Origin: Haloactinospora alba
GTDB lineage: Bacteria; Actinomycetota; Actinomycetes; Streptosporangiales; Streptosporangiaceae
Length of the DNA: 64,000 nt
Direction of reading: 5' to 3'
Assembly: GCF_006717075.1 (NCBI RefSeq)
Contig: NZ_VFQC01000001.1
Location: 868,001 to 932,000, forward strand
Below are positions 1 to 7,404 of this stretch, in pieces; within the stretch, counting starts at the first letter, position 1, and each line of letters opens with the position of its first letter. The position numbers were made by a program, and so were the translations under genes. The notes beneath the pieces were generated by a model, which had not been told where the DNA came from, searched no databases, and saw only the letters and a list, made by a program, of their open reading frames with translations.

Positions 1-219
1 GTCGAGCGCGTCGAGCAGACCGGATGTGGTGTGCATCTCCGTGACGAACTCACCCATCTGGTCCAGGGCCGCCTGCGGCGGCTTGATGACCACGTCGATC
101 CCCTCATCCAACTGGTTGAGCTCGCCGTCCGTGATCAGGCACGCCACCTCGATCAGCGCGTCGTTCTCGAGGTCGAGCCCCGTCATCTCACAGTCGATCC
201 ACACCAGGCAATCATTCAT
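1..219 (-). CDS. orn: Oligoribonuclease, N-terminal part (cut by the window edge)
   Basis: 3'-to-5' exoribonuclease that degrades 2-5 nt RNA fragments in the cytoplasm, the last step of RNA turnover; it also hydrolyses pGpG from c-di-GMP. The 73 visible residues begin [20 protein letters not shown], the DEDD-family Exo I motif, in which the D and E bind the two metals. They continue with [13 protein letters not shown] and end near THTTSGLL-like text ([12 protein letters not shown]), matching the N-terminus of known Orn proteins. The start is ATG at 219; upstream there is only a weak purine tract. The rest of the gene lies to the left of position 1. Identification is firm from the motif alone. 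Confidence 0.93.
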   Translation of the reverse strand, partial: MNDCLVWIDCEMTGLDLENDALIEVACLITDGELNQLDEGIDVVIKPPQAALDQMGEFVTEMHTTSGLLDALD

Positions 220-271
220 GAGGAACAGCTTAAGGTGTCTCGTCCACCGGGATGTCATTCACCGGAACACG

Positions 272-302
272 AGGGGTCCCCGGCGGACTGCCGGGGACCC
301 CT
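272..302 (-). terminator. Strong hairpin terminator after the DUF2510 gene
   Basis: A perfect 13-bp stem (272-284 paired with 290-302) closes a 5-nt loop, 19 nt beyond the stop codon of the minus-strand gene ending at 321. There is no T-tract, as is usual in high-GC actinomycetes. It also lies 50-80 nt upstream of orn, which is read in the same direction, so it separates the two transcription units. Confidence 0.8.
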
Positions 303-320
303 CAGCGGCTGTTGCCGCAC

Positions 321-2084
321 TCAGCCGACGTCGACGGCGAAGATCTCCCACATGACGTCGTAGGTGCCGGAGAACTGCAGGTAAGCCCCGACACCGACAA
401 CGACGACGGTCAGCAGGAGCAGGACGAGGAAGCACCCGAGGCAACCGCGCCCCTTCTTCTTCTCCTGCTGGTGGGGCTGTTGGGGAGGGTGAGCCCCGTC
501 GGGCGGCCCCCACCCCGGTCCGCCCATGGGCGGCTGCCCCTGCGGCGGGCCCGGCTGCTGCCCGCCGGGTCCCGCGGCCATGTGGGGCGGTTGCCCGGCG
601 GTGGGCGGAGCCCCCGGAGGGTAGCCGCCGGGAGGCTGCACCCCGGGCGGATGCTGACCGGGAGGCGGGCCGGGCGGCTGACCGTGCGGACCGGGAGGTT
701 GGGGAGGTTGTCCCTGCTGCCCTTCCGGTGGGAACGGCGGAGGCGGCCCCTGCGGAGCATGCTGCGGGTAGCCGGGGGGCGGCGGTGGTGGTGCGTTGGC
801 TCCGCTCGGCCGTTGTTCCGGAGGCGGCGGGTACCCCGGAGGCGGTCCCTGGGGGGCAGCGCCGGGCGGAGGCCCGGCGGGTGGGGGAGGAGGAGCCTGT
901 TGGCCGCCGGAAGGAGGACCCTGCGAGTGTCCGGGAGCCCCGGGTTGCTGCGGATACCCGTGCTGCGGTCCGGACGCGGGCGAGCCGCCGAAACCGGGCT
1001 GCGCTCCGGAAGGCCCCTGCGGAGGCATCGGCGGTTGTTGACCGAAACCGCTGGCTGCCTCACCGGGGGGTTGGGCGCCCGAGGGCATTCCCGGGGCGTT
1101 GCCGTGGTACGGGTCGGGGTGCGGGACAGCCGCCTCGGAGGATGAGCCGGACTCGCTGCTGGCGGGGGTGTGCGGGGAGTCCGCCGGGGGCGCGCCCGCC
1201 GCGGGGCCGCTGTCTCCCGCTCCCGGTTCGGAGCCGCTTGGCTGCGGCTGCTGCGCCGCTTCGGCAGCGCGCCGCTGGCGTTCCTCCTCTTCCTGCTGGG
1301 CCCGCTTCTGGGCCTCCTCCTCTTTCTTCTTCTGCTGTTCCTGCTGCCGCTGTTTGCGTTCCTCGGCGATCTCCGAGATCCCCTCCCGGAGGTTGCCGAG
1401 GAACTTGTTGAACTTGGACCCCTGCTCGTCATCGTCGGAGCCGTCCTCGGCGGGGTGGGAAGCAACCGAGGTGTGCTGCGGGTCGCCGGGGTCGAACACG
1501 GCCGTGCTGGGCGCGTCCTGGTCGCTGCCGCCGAGAACGTCCGCGGTGGGCTCGTCGTTGGCCTGGAACGGGTCCTCTTCCTGGGGGGCGCTCCGGTTGG
1601 CGTCGGCTTCCTCGCCCAGGGCGGCCGTACGTTCCGGAGCCGCCGGCGACTCCGACGGTTGGGGGGTTTGGCCGGGGTCGATGCGCATGGTGCTGGGGGC
1701 GTCGTCGGCCTGTTGGGGGGTTTGGCCGGGGTCGATGCGCATGGTGCTGGGGGCGTCGTCGGCCTGTTGGGGGGTTTGGCCGGGGTCGATGCGCATGGTG
1801 CTCGGCGCGTCGTCACCCTGTTGGGCAGAGCCGACGTCGGGCGACGTCCTCTCCGTGTCCTCCGCGTCGTCAGCGCGCGCGGACATGCTGCTCAGGTCGG
1901 CTGTCGCCGAGGTGTCCTCCTCCTGCTGCGGCTGCTGCGGCTGCTGCGGCTGTTGCGCGGCCTGCGAGCGCAGCTCGGAGAGCGAACGGACGTGCCCCGT
2001 CCATTCGTTGCCGTTCCACCATCGGATCTGGTCGCTGTCGCCCCGAGGGTCCGCGTACCAGCCTGGCTCGATCGATCCACCCAT
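321..2084 (-). CDS. DUF2510 protein with Pro/Gln-rich repeats and a C-terminal membrane anchor
   Basis: 587 residues. Residues 1-35 form a DUF2510 domain (PGWYADPRGDSDQIRWWNG, then EWTGHV), a short actinobacterial module usually found at the end of membrane proteins. Residues 40-220 are acidic and carry three near-identical 18-residue repeats (DDAPSTMRIDPGQTPQQA). Then come a charged Q/E/K coiled-coil-like stretch of about 60 residues and a long Pro/Gly/Gln-rich region. Near the C-terminus a basic KKKGRG motif precedes one hydrophobic segment (CFLVLLLLTVVVVGVGAYL), so a tail-anchored protein with a large cytoplasmic part is likely. The ATG at 2084 follows a TAGTCT -10 box by only 7 nt, which suggests a leaderless transcript. 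Its function is unknown. Confidence 0.85.
   Translation of the reverse strand: MGGSIEPGWYADPRGDSDQIRWWNGNEWTGHVRSLSELRSQAAQQPQQPQQPQQEEDTSATADLSSMSARADDAEDTERTSPDVGSAQQGDDAPSTMRIDPGQTPQQADDAPSTMRIDPGQTPQQADDAPSTMRIDPGQTPQPSESPAAPERTAALGEEADANRSAPQEEDPFQANDEPTADVLGGSDQDAPSTAVFDPGDPQHTSVASHPAEDGSDDDEQGSKFNKFLGNLREGISEIAEERKQRQQEQQKKKEEEAQKRAQQEEEERQRRAAEAAQQPQPSGSEPGAGDSGPAAGAPPADSPHTPASSESGSSSEAAVPHPDPYHGNAPGMPSGAQPPGEAASGFGQQPPMPPQGPSGAQPGFGGSPASGPQHGYPQQPGAPGHSQGPPSGGQQAPPPPPAGPPPGAAPQGPPPGYPPPPEQRPSGANAPPPPPPGYPQHAPQGPPPPFPPEGQQGQPPQPPGPHGQPPGPPPGQHPPGVQPPGGYPPGAPPTAGQPPHMAAGPGGQQPGPPQGQPPMGGPGWGPPDGAHPPQQPHQQEKKKGRGCLGCFLVLLLLTVVVVGVGAYLQFSGTYDVMWEIFAVDVG
1681..1812 (-). repeat. 54-bp tandem repeat inside the DUF2510 gene
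   Basis: The units at 1681-1734 and 1735-1788 are identical over all 54 bases. A third, slightly diverged unit starts at 1789. Each unit encodes the 18-residue acidic repeat DDAPSTMRIDPGQTPQQA. Exact identity of two units suggests recent duplication or slippage, so the copy number may vary between strains. Confidence 0.9.
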
Positions 2085-2091
2085 GGCGGAC

Positions 2092-2097
2092 AGACTA
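2092..2097 (-). promoter_or_regulatory. -10 box of a likely leaderless promoter (DUF2510 gene)
   Basis: On the minus strand TAGTCT lies 7 nt before the ATG at 2084. In actinomycetes a TANNNT box at this distance puts the transcription start at or next to the start codon. No Shine-Dalgarno sequence is present, which agrees with this. Confidence 0.55.
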
Positions 2098-2171
2098 AAG
2101 GCTTTACGCTCTTCCGGCGACCAGAGATCGTGCTGGCCGAATGCCGGTTCTCACCCGCCGTCGGCGGGCGT

Positions 2172-2825
2172 TCACGGTCCGGCCAGTTCGTGTTCGGCCT
2201 TGGTCCCCGGATCCGCGTCTGTGGCTTCCACCGGGTCGGGGGAGGGGCGTTTCCCCTCACGTGGCCGGGGGGCGAGCCAGTTCAGGAGCCGTTCGGTGGA
2301 GATCGCCCCCGGTCCGCTGGGTCGTGCGTTGGGGACCTGGGAGTGGCCGAAGTGGCCTCCGCGTGCCCACAACCGTTCCGCCTGGGGATCGCGGTGGGGC
2401 AACGGGCGGGCGGAGGGGGAACCGGTGGGCCAGTGGCGGGGAACCTCCCACGAGTCCAACCAGGTGAGGATGGAGCCGAGCCCGTGGAGCGGTTGGTTGG
2501 TGAAGGGGGAGGTCGCATAGCCGATGACGCGGATGATGACGCAGACGCGCCCCTCGGTGGCGCGGTCGACGGCACCGGTGTCGAGCTGTCCGAGCGCGGC
2601 TGCCGTGACCGGCATCGGTTGGACGATCTCGCCGGTTACCGGGTTCCAGACGAGGTGGGAACTGTGGCCGCGACTGGTGAGCTGGTGAGCCGCGTTCCGG
2701 GCGGAGGACAGGGTGGGGTCCGTTTCCGTTGTCAGCCACACGACGCGTGGCGCTCCACCGAGGAACATGCCTTGGGGGGAGGTGTCCTCGACCCGTGTGG
2801 CATCCGGCATCCATGCGTTGGGCAT
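2172..2825 (-). CDS. Secretion-signal-free N-acetylmuramoyl-L-alanine amidase-like protein
   Basis: 217 residues, not recognised with certainty. The text GHSSHLVWNPVTGEIVQPMP, followed far downstream by RGGHFGHSQVPNARPSGPG, resembles the zinc-histidine strands and the final H-x-DPG signature of the amidase_2 / peptidoglycan-recognition fold. Here the last motif has SGPG in place of the usual DPG, so catalytic competence is uncertain. There is no signal peptide or membrane segment. I prefer the ATG at 2825 because a good ribosome site (AAGGGTGG) lies just before it, rather than the GTG seven codons upstream. It lies 87 nt upstream of the DUF2510 gene on the same strand. Confidence 0.55.
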   Translation of the reverse strand: MPNAWMPDATRVEDTSPQGMFLGGAPRVVWLTTETDPTLSSARNAAHQLTSRGHSSHLVWNPVTGEIVQPMPVTAAALGQLDTGAVDRATEGRVCVIIRVIGYATSPFTNQPLHGLGSILTWLDSWEVPRHWPTGSPSARPLPHRDPQAERLWARGGHFGHSQVPNARPSGPGAISTERLLNWLAPRPREGKRPSPDPVEATDADPGTKAEHELAGP

Positions 2826-3201
2826 ATGGTCCCACCCTTCGAACACCAGTTGTTCGGGTTCTTTTACGGGGAGAATGCCCGGTCTGTTCAGAACTAATAC
2901 CCCCAGGGCGCGTCTGAGATATCTAACGGGGGCGAGCGAATGTACTAACGGCGGCGGTTGGCCTCCGGAACGGAAAACACCGAAAACTTTCCCGTTTTCC
3001 GGATGCGTATTTCCGATGCTCGGAATCTGGTTGAACCGGAGTGTGCGCGAGGGATCAGGAGTGAGGGCGGTGCGCTGGCCAGGGAATTCCTGGCCGGACC
3101 CCTAGCGGGGAACGGGTTCCTGGGGTGGGGGGACCGGCTTCCGGGATCCGCCGGTGGGCAGGGGCGGACCCCAGGGGCCGGGCAGTGTGCGCTTGGTCCG
3201 G
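2826..3201. other. Intergenic region with an inverted repeat
   Basis: About 375 bases between two minus-strand genes. The part next to 2825 (2850-2960) is the least GC-rich and should hold the promoter of the amidase-like gene. An 8-bp inverted repeat (2971-2978 with 2994-3001, 15-nt loop) lies inside A/T-containing sequence and could be an operator or a weak terminator of the VWA gene. I see no convincing small gene. Confidence 0.4.
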
Positions 3202-4974
3202 TTACTCCGGGTCCTCCCCGTCACCGGGCGGGCTGAGGCGCTGCGCGAACGCCTCCAGGAAGATGTCGCCGATCTCTGCGGGATCCTCCGTCGTGTAGGC
3301 AGCGCCACCCGTCACCTCGGATATCCGCTCCAGCGGTTCGGGGTCGATATCGGGTCCGAAAGCGATGGTGAAGATCGGGATGGGTTGTTCCGGATCCGAT
3401 TCCTTCTTCAGGGTTTCCACGAGTTTGTCCAGCTCGATGCTGTCCTCGTCGTCGTTGTTGCCGTCGGTGAACATCAGAATCGAATTGACCCGGTCGCTCT
3501 GGTAGGAGCGTGCCATCTGCCGGTACGCGGCGAGGTAGGTGTCGTACAGTCCCGTGTCCCCGTCCGGCACGGGTTCGAGGTTGCGCCATTCGGCGGCCAT
3601 CGCCTCCTTGTACGTGGCTCCCCCCTCGGCGTCGCCGCTGAGGTCGGCCACCGGGAGGAGCTCCTCGTAGTCGAGGTCGTTGTTGATCTTGACGGAGAAC
3701 CTCCAGAGCCCCAGTTCCGAACCGGGCGGGAGCATGTCGAGCCCCTCGATGGCGGTCTTGCGCGTGACCTCCATGCGGTTCATGTCCGTCCCGGGGACCG
3801 GCTCCAGCATGGAGCCGGACACGTCGACGATGGTCAGCATCCGGCTGTCCAGCTTGAACTGGTTCCACGCCGACGTCAGGTCCTGCACCTTCTGCGCTGA
3901 GGGGGCTGGTACGTCCTCTGGGGGATCCTCCTGGAAACCGAACTCCTCGGTGAGGGCGTCGGTGTCGGCCTCACCCTCGGCCGAGCGGAACCCCTTGCTG
4001 GTGAGGGTGTTCTGCGCCGGTTCCTTGGTGAGTGTCTCGCGGAAACGTTCGGCGGCCTGGGCCAGGGCGGTGCTGGTGTCCCGTACGACGTAGGGGTAGT
4101 CCAGTGTGTAGGTTCCCCCCTCGGGATAGCGCACGTGGGCCGGGGAGTCGCTGTTCTCCGTGTTGTAGCGCCACGCCGCCTGCTCCGAGAGGGCCATCAG
4201 CGGTGGGGTGCCGTCGGAGTACTCGCTCAGCGCCGTGAAGGCGGTGCTCTTGTCCGGGGCGGCGCCCTGTTGCAGGGACTGGATGGCGGCGACGAACTGC
4301 GGACTCTCCTCCGCGGCCTGTGCCCCGATAGCGTCGGCTATCAGCGCGAACGTCGCCATACCCGAGGAGTTGCGTGTCGGCTCCATCAGCCGCATGTTCG
4401 CGTCCGCGTTGTTTCCCGGGGCTTCGGTGGGGACGAGTTCCTTCCAGGAGGACGGGGCGGCGTCGTCGGTGGTGCCTTCCGGCTGGGCCAGGACCAGGGG
4501 AGAGGTCGCGACCGATGTCCCGGTGTCGGTGAAGGTGGTGTTCTCGGCCTCGTTCTCCACGATGGTGGTCCACAGTGAGGAGTCCGGCACCCACACGTCG
4601 GATTCGGCGTCATCGGTGCTGGGTCCGGTGCCCGTGATGCCGTAGGCCACGTTGGCCGGGTCCACCCCGCGTACGTCGGCGGTGACACACCGGTCGTCCA
4701 CGTTGTGCTGGGCTTCGTTGAACCGGGTGGCGATCTCGTCCATCGCCGGAACGAGGTCCGGGCTCACGGCGACGTCGAGCGCGAGGTCCTGACCGGAACA
4801 CCCGCCCCAGTTGTTCAGTACGTACCAGCCAGTGACCCCGAGGCCGAGCAGGATCGCGGCAGCGCCGGCCAGCGCGGCGACGGCGCCGCCTCCCCGGCGT
4901 CGTCGCCGCCCGCGGGGCGGGCCGGTCGCCGGCGAGCGGTCGTCGGGGGAGCTGTCTCTGCTGTTACGTCTCAC
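3202..4974 (-). CDS. Membrane-anchored substrate-binding-like protein with a VWA domain
   Basis: 590 residues. After a basic RGRRRRRGGG stretch there is one membrane segment (about residues 30-52), then an extracellular region resembling an ABC-type substrate-binding fold (LALDVAVSPDLVPAMDEIATRF, cut here to the pattern, and the WVPDSSLW and YPYVV motifs). The last 200 residues are a von Willebrand A domain with a complete MIDAS site: DVSGSM, a Thr in GGATYKEA, and FTDGNND. Such fusions are common in actinomycetes and probably bind metal and ligand outside the cell; the partner is unknown. I place the start at GTG 4974, which has GAGG six nt upstream; GTG 4986 is an alternative. The neighbour on the other strand is a secreted protease inhibitor. 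Confidence 0.8.
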   Translation of the reverse strand: MRRNSRDSSPDDRSPATGPPRGRRRRRGGGAVAALAGAAAILLGLGVTGWYVLNNWGGCSGQDLALDVAVSPDLVPAMDEIATRFNEAQHNVDDRCVTADVRGVDPANVAYGITGTGPSTDDAESDVWVPDSSLWTTIVENEAENTTFTDTGTSVATSPLVLAQPEGTTDDAAPSSWKELVPTEAPGNNADANMRLMEPTRNSSGMATFALIADAIGAQAAEESPQFVAAIQSLQQGAAPDKSTAFTALSEYSDGTPPLMALSEQAAWRYNTENSDSPAHVRYPEGGTYTLDYPYVVRDTSTALAQAAERFRETLTKEPAQNTLTSKGFRSAEGEADTDALTEEFGFQEDPPEDVPAPSAQKVQDLTSAWNQFKLDSRMLTIVDVSGSMLEPVPGTDMNRMEVTRKTAIEGLDMLPPGSELGLWRFSVKINNDLDYEELLPVADLSGDAEGGATYKEAMAAEWRNLEPVPDGDTGLYDTYLAAYRQMARSYQSDRVNSILMFTDGNNDDEDSIELDKLVETLKKESDPEQPIPIFTIAFGPDIDPEPLERISEVTGGAAYTTEDPAEIGDIFLEAFAQRLSPPGDGEDPE

Positions 4975-5471
4975 GGTGGTCCTCACAGGTCTGCGCTACC
5001 TCGTAGGTGTGACCCGGAACGGTACTGAAAACCAGCAGGGGAACGCGTGAGAGGGGCAGGCTTAATGCCGTGTTTGTTCTTTTTTCGTGCGCAAAAACGA
5101 GAAAGATGCGATCGAATCGTGACGAAGGAGGCGTCCCGGTAACGCTGTGGTGTGATTGCGCACATTCGGTGAGCGGCTGTTGCGGGATGTTTCCTGGTGG
5201 CGCTCGGATGGGTGGTGTTTCATGGCGGGGAGACGCAGGGGAGCGCAGCATTAGTTACTTTTCGGTAACTTTTGGTGGTTCGCCAGGTCGCGGTGTGGGG
5301 CTCGTCTCCTGTCAGGTGTCCCGCCCACGGCATCACGTGTACCATTCGAAGCCGGCTTACGTCGGTACCGCATGGTGTGCCCCCTGCGCCCTGAAATGCG
5401 GTATTACGGAGCGCGGTGCCCGAATTCCCCGCCCGCCTCCGTGCAATCGTTGTCTCCCTAGAGATGCAGCA
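4975..5471. other. Divergent promoter region between VWA and SSI-like genes
   Basis: About 500 bases without a gene, holding the promoters of both flanking genes. It contains TGTG-N6-CACA (5151-5164), a good match to actinobacterial Crp sites, and a GTTAC / GGTAAC tandem near 5252-5268. Local GC is below that of the genes around 5070-5110. I found no supportable small ORF. Confidence 0.4.
5151..5164. promoter_or_regulatory. Candidate Crp-family binding site
   Basis: TGTG ATTGCG CACA is a perfect 4-6-4 palindrome that fits the GTG-N6-CAC core bound by cAMP receptor proteins of actinobacteria. It lies 177 nt before the VWA gene start and 320 nt before the inhibitor gene. The core is short, so chance occurrence is possible. 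Confidence 0.35.
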
Positions 5472-6005
5472 ATGTTCACGTTGAACCTCACCCGTAACGT
5501 TGCGGGCTCCCGGGGTACTGCTGTTCTGGGAGCGTTGTGCGCGCTTGGAGCGGTCGGCTACGCCTTCCTGGTAGGCGGGTCCCTTCTCACGGCCCCTCCC
5601 GAGGCCTCCGGCGCTGAGGAGCTCACGGCGGCGAGCGCGTCCGACCCCACTCCCGAGGACGCCCCCACCGGCCAACTGCGGATCCAGGTCAGTGACCAGC
5701 GGGTGGCCTACGTACAGAACCTCTCCTGTACCGGCGACACCGAGAACGACCCCGACGCCTGCGCCGAACTCGCCGAGCTCACGGAGCACGCCCAGGAGTC
5801 CTCGACGGGAACGCAGAGCCTGTTCGAGAAGGCCGCGGAGAGCGCCACGTGCACCCAGAACGAGTACGGCCCGCAGGAAGCGTTCATCACCGGCACCTGG
5901 GAAGGTGAGGAGGTCGACACGAAGGTCTCCCGGGACGACTCCTGCGAGGAGGCGCGGTGGCAGCGGCTGCGTCCGATCACCGACCGTTCCGAACGCCTCA
6001 GCTGA
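5472..6005 (+). CDS. SSI-family (subtilisin inhibitor-like) secreted serine protease inhibitor
   Basis: 177 residues. An N-terminal signal/anchor (about residues 14-35, GALCALGAVGYAFLVGG) is followed by an acidic linker and an SSI-like domain (MEROPS I16). The pattern fits the family: LSCTGD, DACAEL, ATCTQNEYGPQEAFITG, then W-x-G and DDSCEEARW. The four cysteines at these places correspond to the two conserved disulfides of Streptomyces subtilisin inhibitor. It is longer than classical SSI (about 110 mature residues) because of the linker and an acidic insertion, and the reactive loop differs, so the target protease cannot be named. ATG 5472 is the first start that leaves a normal signal sequence. 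Confidence 0.72.
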   Translation: MFTLNLTRNVAGSRGTAVLGALCALGAVGYAFLVGGSLLTAPPEASGAEELTAASASDPTPEDAPTGQLRIQVSDQRVAYVQNLSCTGDTENDPDACAELAELTEHAQESSTGTQSLFEKAAESATCTQNEYGPQEAFITGTWEGEEVDTKVSRDDSCEEARWQRLRPITDRSERLS

Positions 6006-6134
6006 CCTCCCCGCGCGCAGCGGAACGCGGCCGGTGGAACAGCCGCGGCCCCTGCCGGCGCCCGCGGGGGAGAACCGGTTCCCGCAGCTGGGCAGCGGCG
6101 TCCCGGGCAAACAGTCACGGCGAGGAGGAACACC

Positions 6135-7034
6135 ATGCGGCAGCGAGTGCTCGTCCCCTGGGAGCACAACCTCACGAACCTCCCGGAGGGGGTGGAGGGC
6201 AGCCTCTACTCCGGAACCGGGGAGCCCACGGTCGACCTTGACGACGTCGGCTTCTACGTCGTGCCGTACGGGCGCACCCAGCGGACCGACCTCATGGAGC
6301 GCATGCCGAACCTCCGCGCCGTCCAGTTGCTCACGGCCGGATACGAGCACGCGCTCCCCCGGCTGCCGGAGGGAGTGACGCTGTGCAACGGGCGGGGACT
6401 GCACGACGCCAGCACCGCCGAGCACGCGCTCTCCCTCATCCTCGCCGCCCAGCGCGACCTCCCCCACTGGGCGGGCCACCAGGCGGAGCGGCGCTGGGAA
6501 CCCCACTACACGCGTTCCCTGGCGGACTCGCGGGTGCTGATCCTCGGCTACGGCAGTATCGGCGCCGCGCTGGACGAGCGGCTGAGGCCCAACGAGTGCG
6601 GCATCACCCGCGTGGCCCGTACCGCCCGTCCCGAGGAGGGGGTGCACGGGATCGGGGAGCTGCACCAGCTGCTGCCGGAATCCGACATCGTCGTGGTGCT
6701 GACGCCGCACACGTCCGACACCACGGGGCTGCTCGGCGCGCGGGAACTGGCGCTGCTGCCGGACGGGGCCCTGGTGGTGAACGTTTCCCGCGGGCCGGTG
6801 CTGGACACGACCGCACTGCTGAACGAGAAGGGGCGGCTGCGCGCGGCGCTGGACGTGACCGATCCGGAACCGTTGCCCTCCGACCATCCGCTGTGGGAGG
6901 CGCCCGGCGTGTTCGTCACCCCTCATGTCGCCGGCGGCTCGGACACCTTCTATCCGCGCGCCCGCGCGTTCGTCGACACCCAGCTGCGGCGTTGGGCGAA
7001 CAACGAACCGCTGGCGAACGTCGTCGCGGGCTGA
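6135..7034 (+). CDS. D-isomer-specific 2-hydroxyacid dehydrogenase
   Basis: 299 residues; NAD(P)-dependent oxidoreductase of the 2-hydroxyacid dehydrogenase family. The nucleotide-binding glycine motif is GYGSIG. The catalytic triad is visible as R in SRGPVLDTTAL, E in DPEPLPSDHPLW and H in TPHVAGG. The N-terminal catalytic domain is short and the Rossmann domain starts near residue 100 (GLHDASTAEHALSLILAAQR). The substrate cannot be read from sequence; glyoxylate/hydroxypyruvate or a phosphonate-type acid are both possible. AGGAGG sits 7 nt before the ATG. It is monocistronic: intergenic repeat copy A begins directly at its stop codon. Confidence 0.88.
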   Translation: MRQRVLVPWEHNLTNLPEGVEGSLYSGTGEPTVDLDDVGFYVVPYGRTQRTDLMERMPNLRAVQLLTAGYEHALPRLPEGVTLCNGRGLHDASTAEHALSLILAAQRDLPHWAGHQAERRWEPHYTRSLADSRVLILGYGSIGAALDERLRPNECGITRVARTARPEEGVHGIGELHQLLPESDIVVVLTPHTSDTTGLLGARELALLPDGALVVNVSRGPVLDTTALLNEKGRLRAALDVTDPEPLPSDHPLWEAPGVFVTPHVAGGSDTFYPRARAFVDTQLRRWANNEPLANVVAG

Positions 7035-7195
7035 GGTCCTGTTTTCGGACGCTTGTCCTGCTGCGCGCCGCCCCGGCACACCGCCCGGCGGCGTTCTCGT
7101 CGGTCGGCGGAGGGTCCGCTCCGCCTCCCTGACCGGCCGTGCCGGACGGCACCGGAGACGCCGCTCGTGGCGAACAGCGCCGGTCGCACGGAGCC
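7035..7195. repeat. Dispersed intergenic palindromic repeat, copy A
   Basis: This 161-bp element starts at the base after the stop codon of the dehydrogenase gene. It is clearly homologous to the 163-bp sequence at 25000-25162: both open with CCTGTTT..GGACGC, share TCGTCGGTCGGCGGAGGG and CCGCTCCGCC, share GGCGAACAGCG, and end in GGAGCC. An internal hairpin pairs GGCGGAG with CTCCGCC. No ORF is conserved between copies. Confidence 0.85.
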
Positions 7196-7404
7196 CGGCG
7201 GTGCCTCACGACTGGTTGCGCCACCGTGCGTTGTCGCCCCCGACGCGGGTAGTGCCTCACGGGGAAAGTGGAGCGGTGCTGCGGTGCCCGGACAGCCTGA
7301 TCCCCGCTGTGCCAGGACATCGTTCACTCTCCGGTGGTTGCAATTCACCCGTGTGGCACGCATGCTTATACCCGACATTCCACAGGGCCGCAGAAAGCGA
7401 GGTT
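7196..7404. other. Promoter region of the NlpC/P60 gene
   Basis: With repeat copy A this makes a 370-bp gene-free stretch. TTCACC (7344-7349) and TTATAC (7366-7371), 16 nt apart, are a plausible sigma-A-type promoter about 35 nt before the GTG at 7405. No small gene is evident. Confidence 0.4.

Noticed and set aside
220-320. tRNA-His near oligoribonuclease
   Set aside because: Oligoribonuclease genes of actinomycetes often have a tRNA-His gene nearby, but this side of the gene holds only a terminator; no cloverleaf is visible.
7196-7404. Cyclic-di-AMP (ydaO) riboswitch before the NlpC/P60 gene
   Set aside because: Such riboswitches are common before actinobacterial cell-wall hydrolases, but I cannot find their conserved blocks here.
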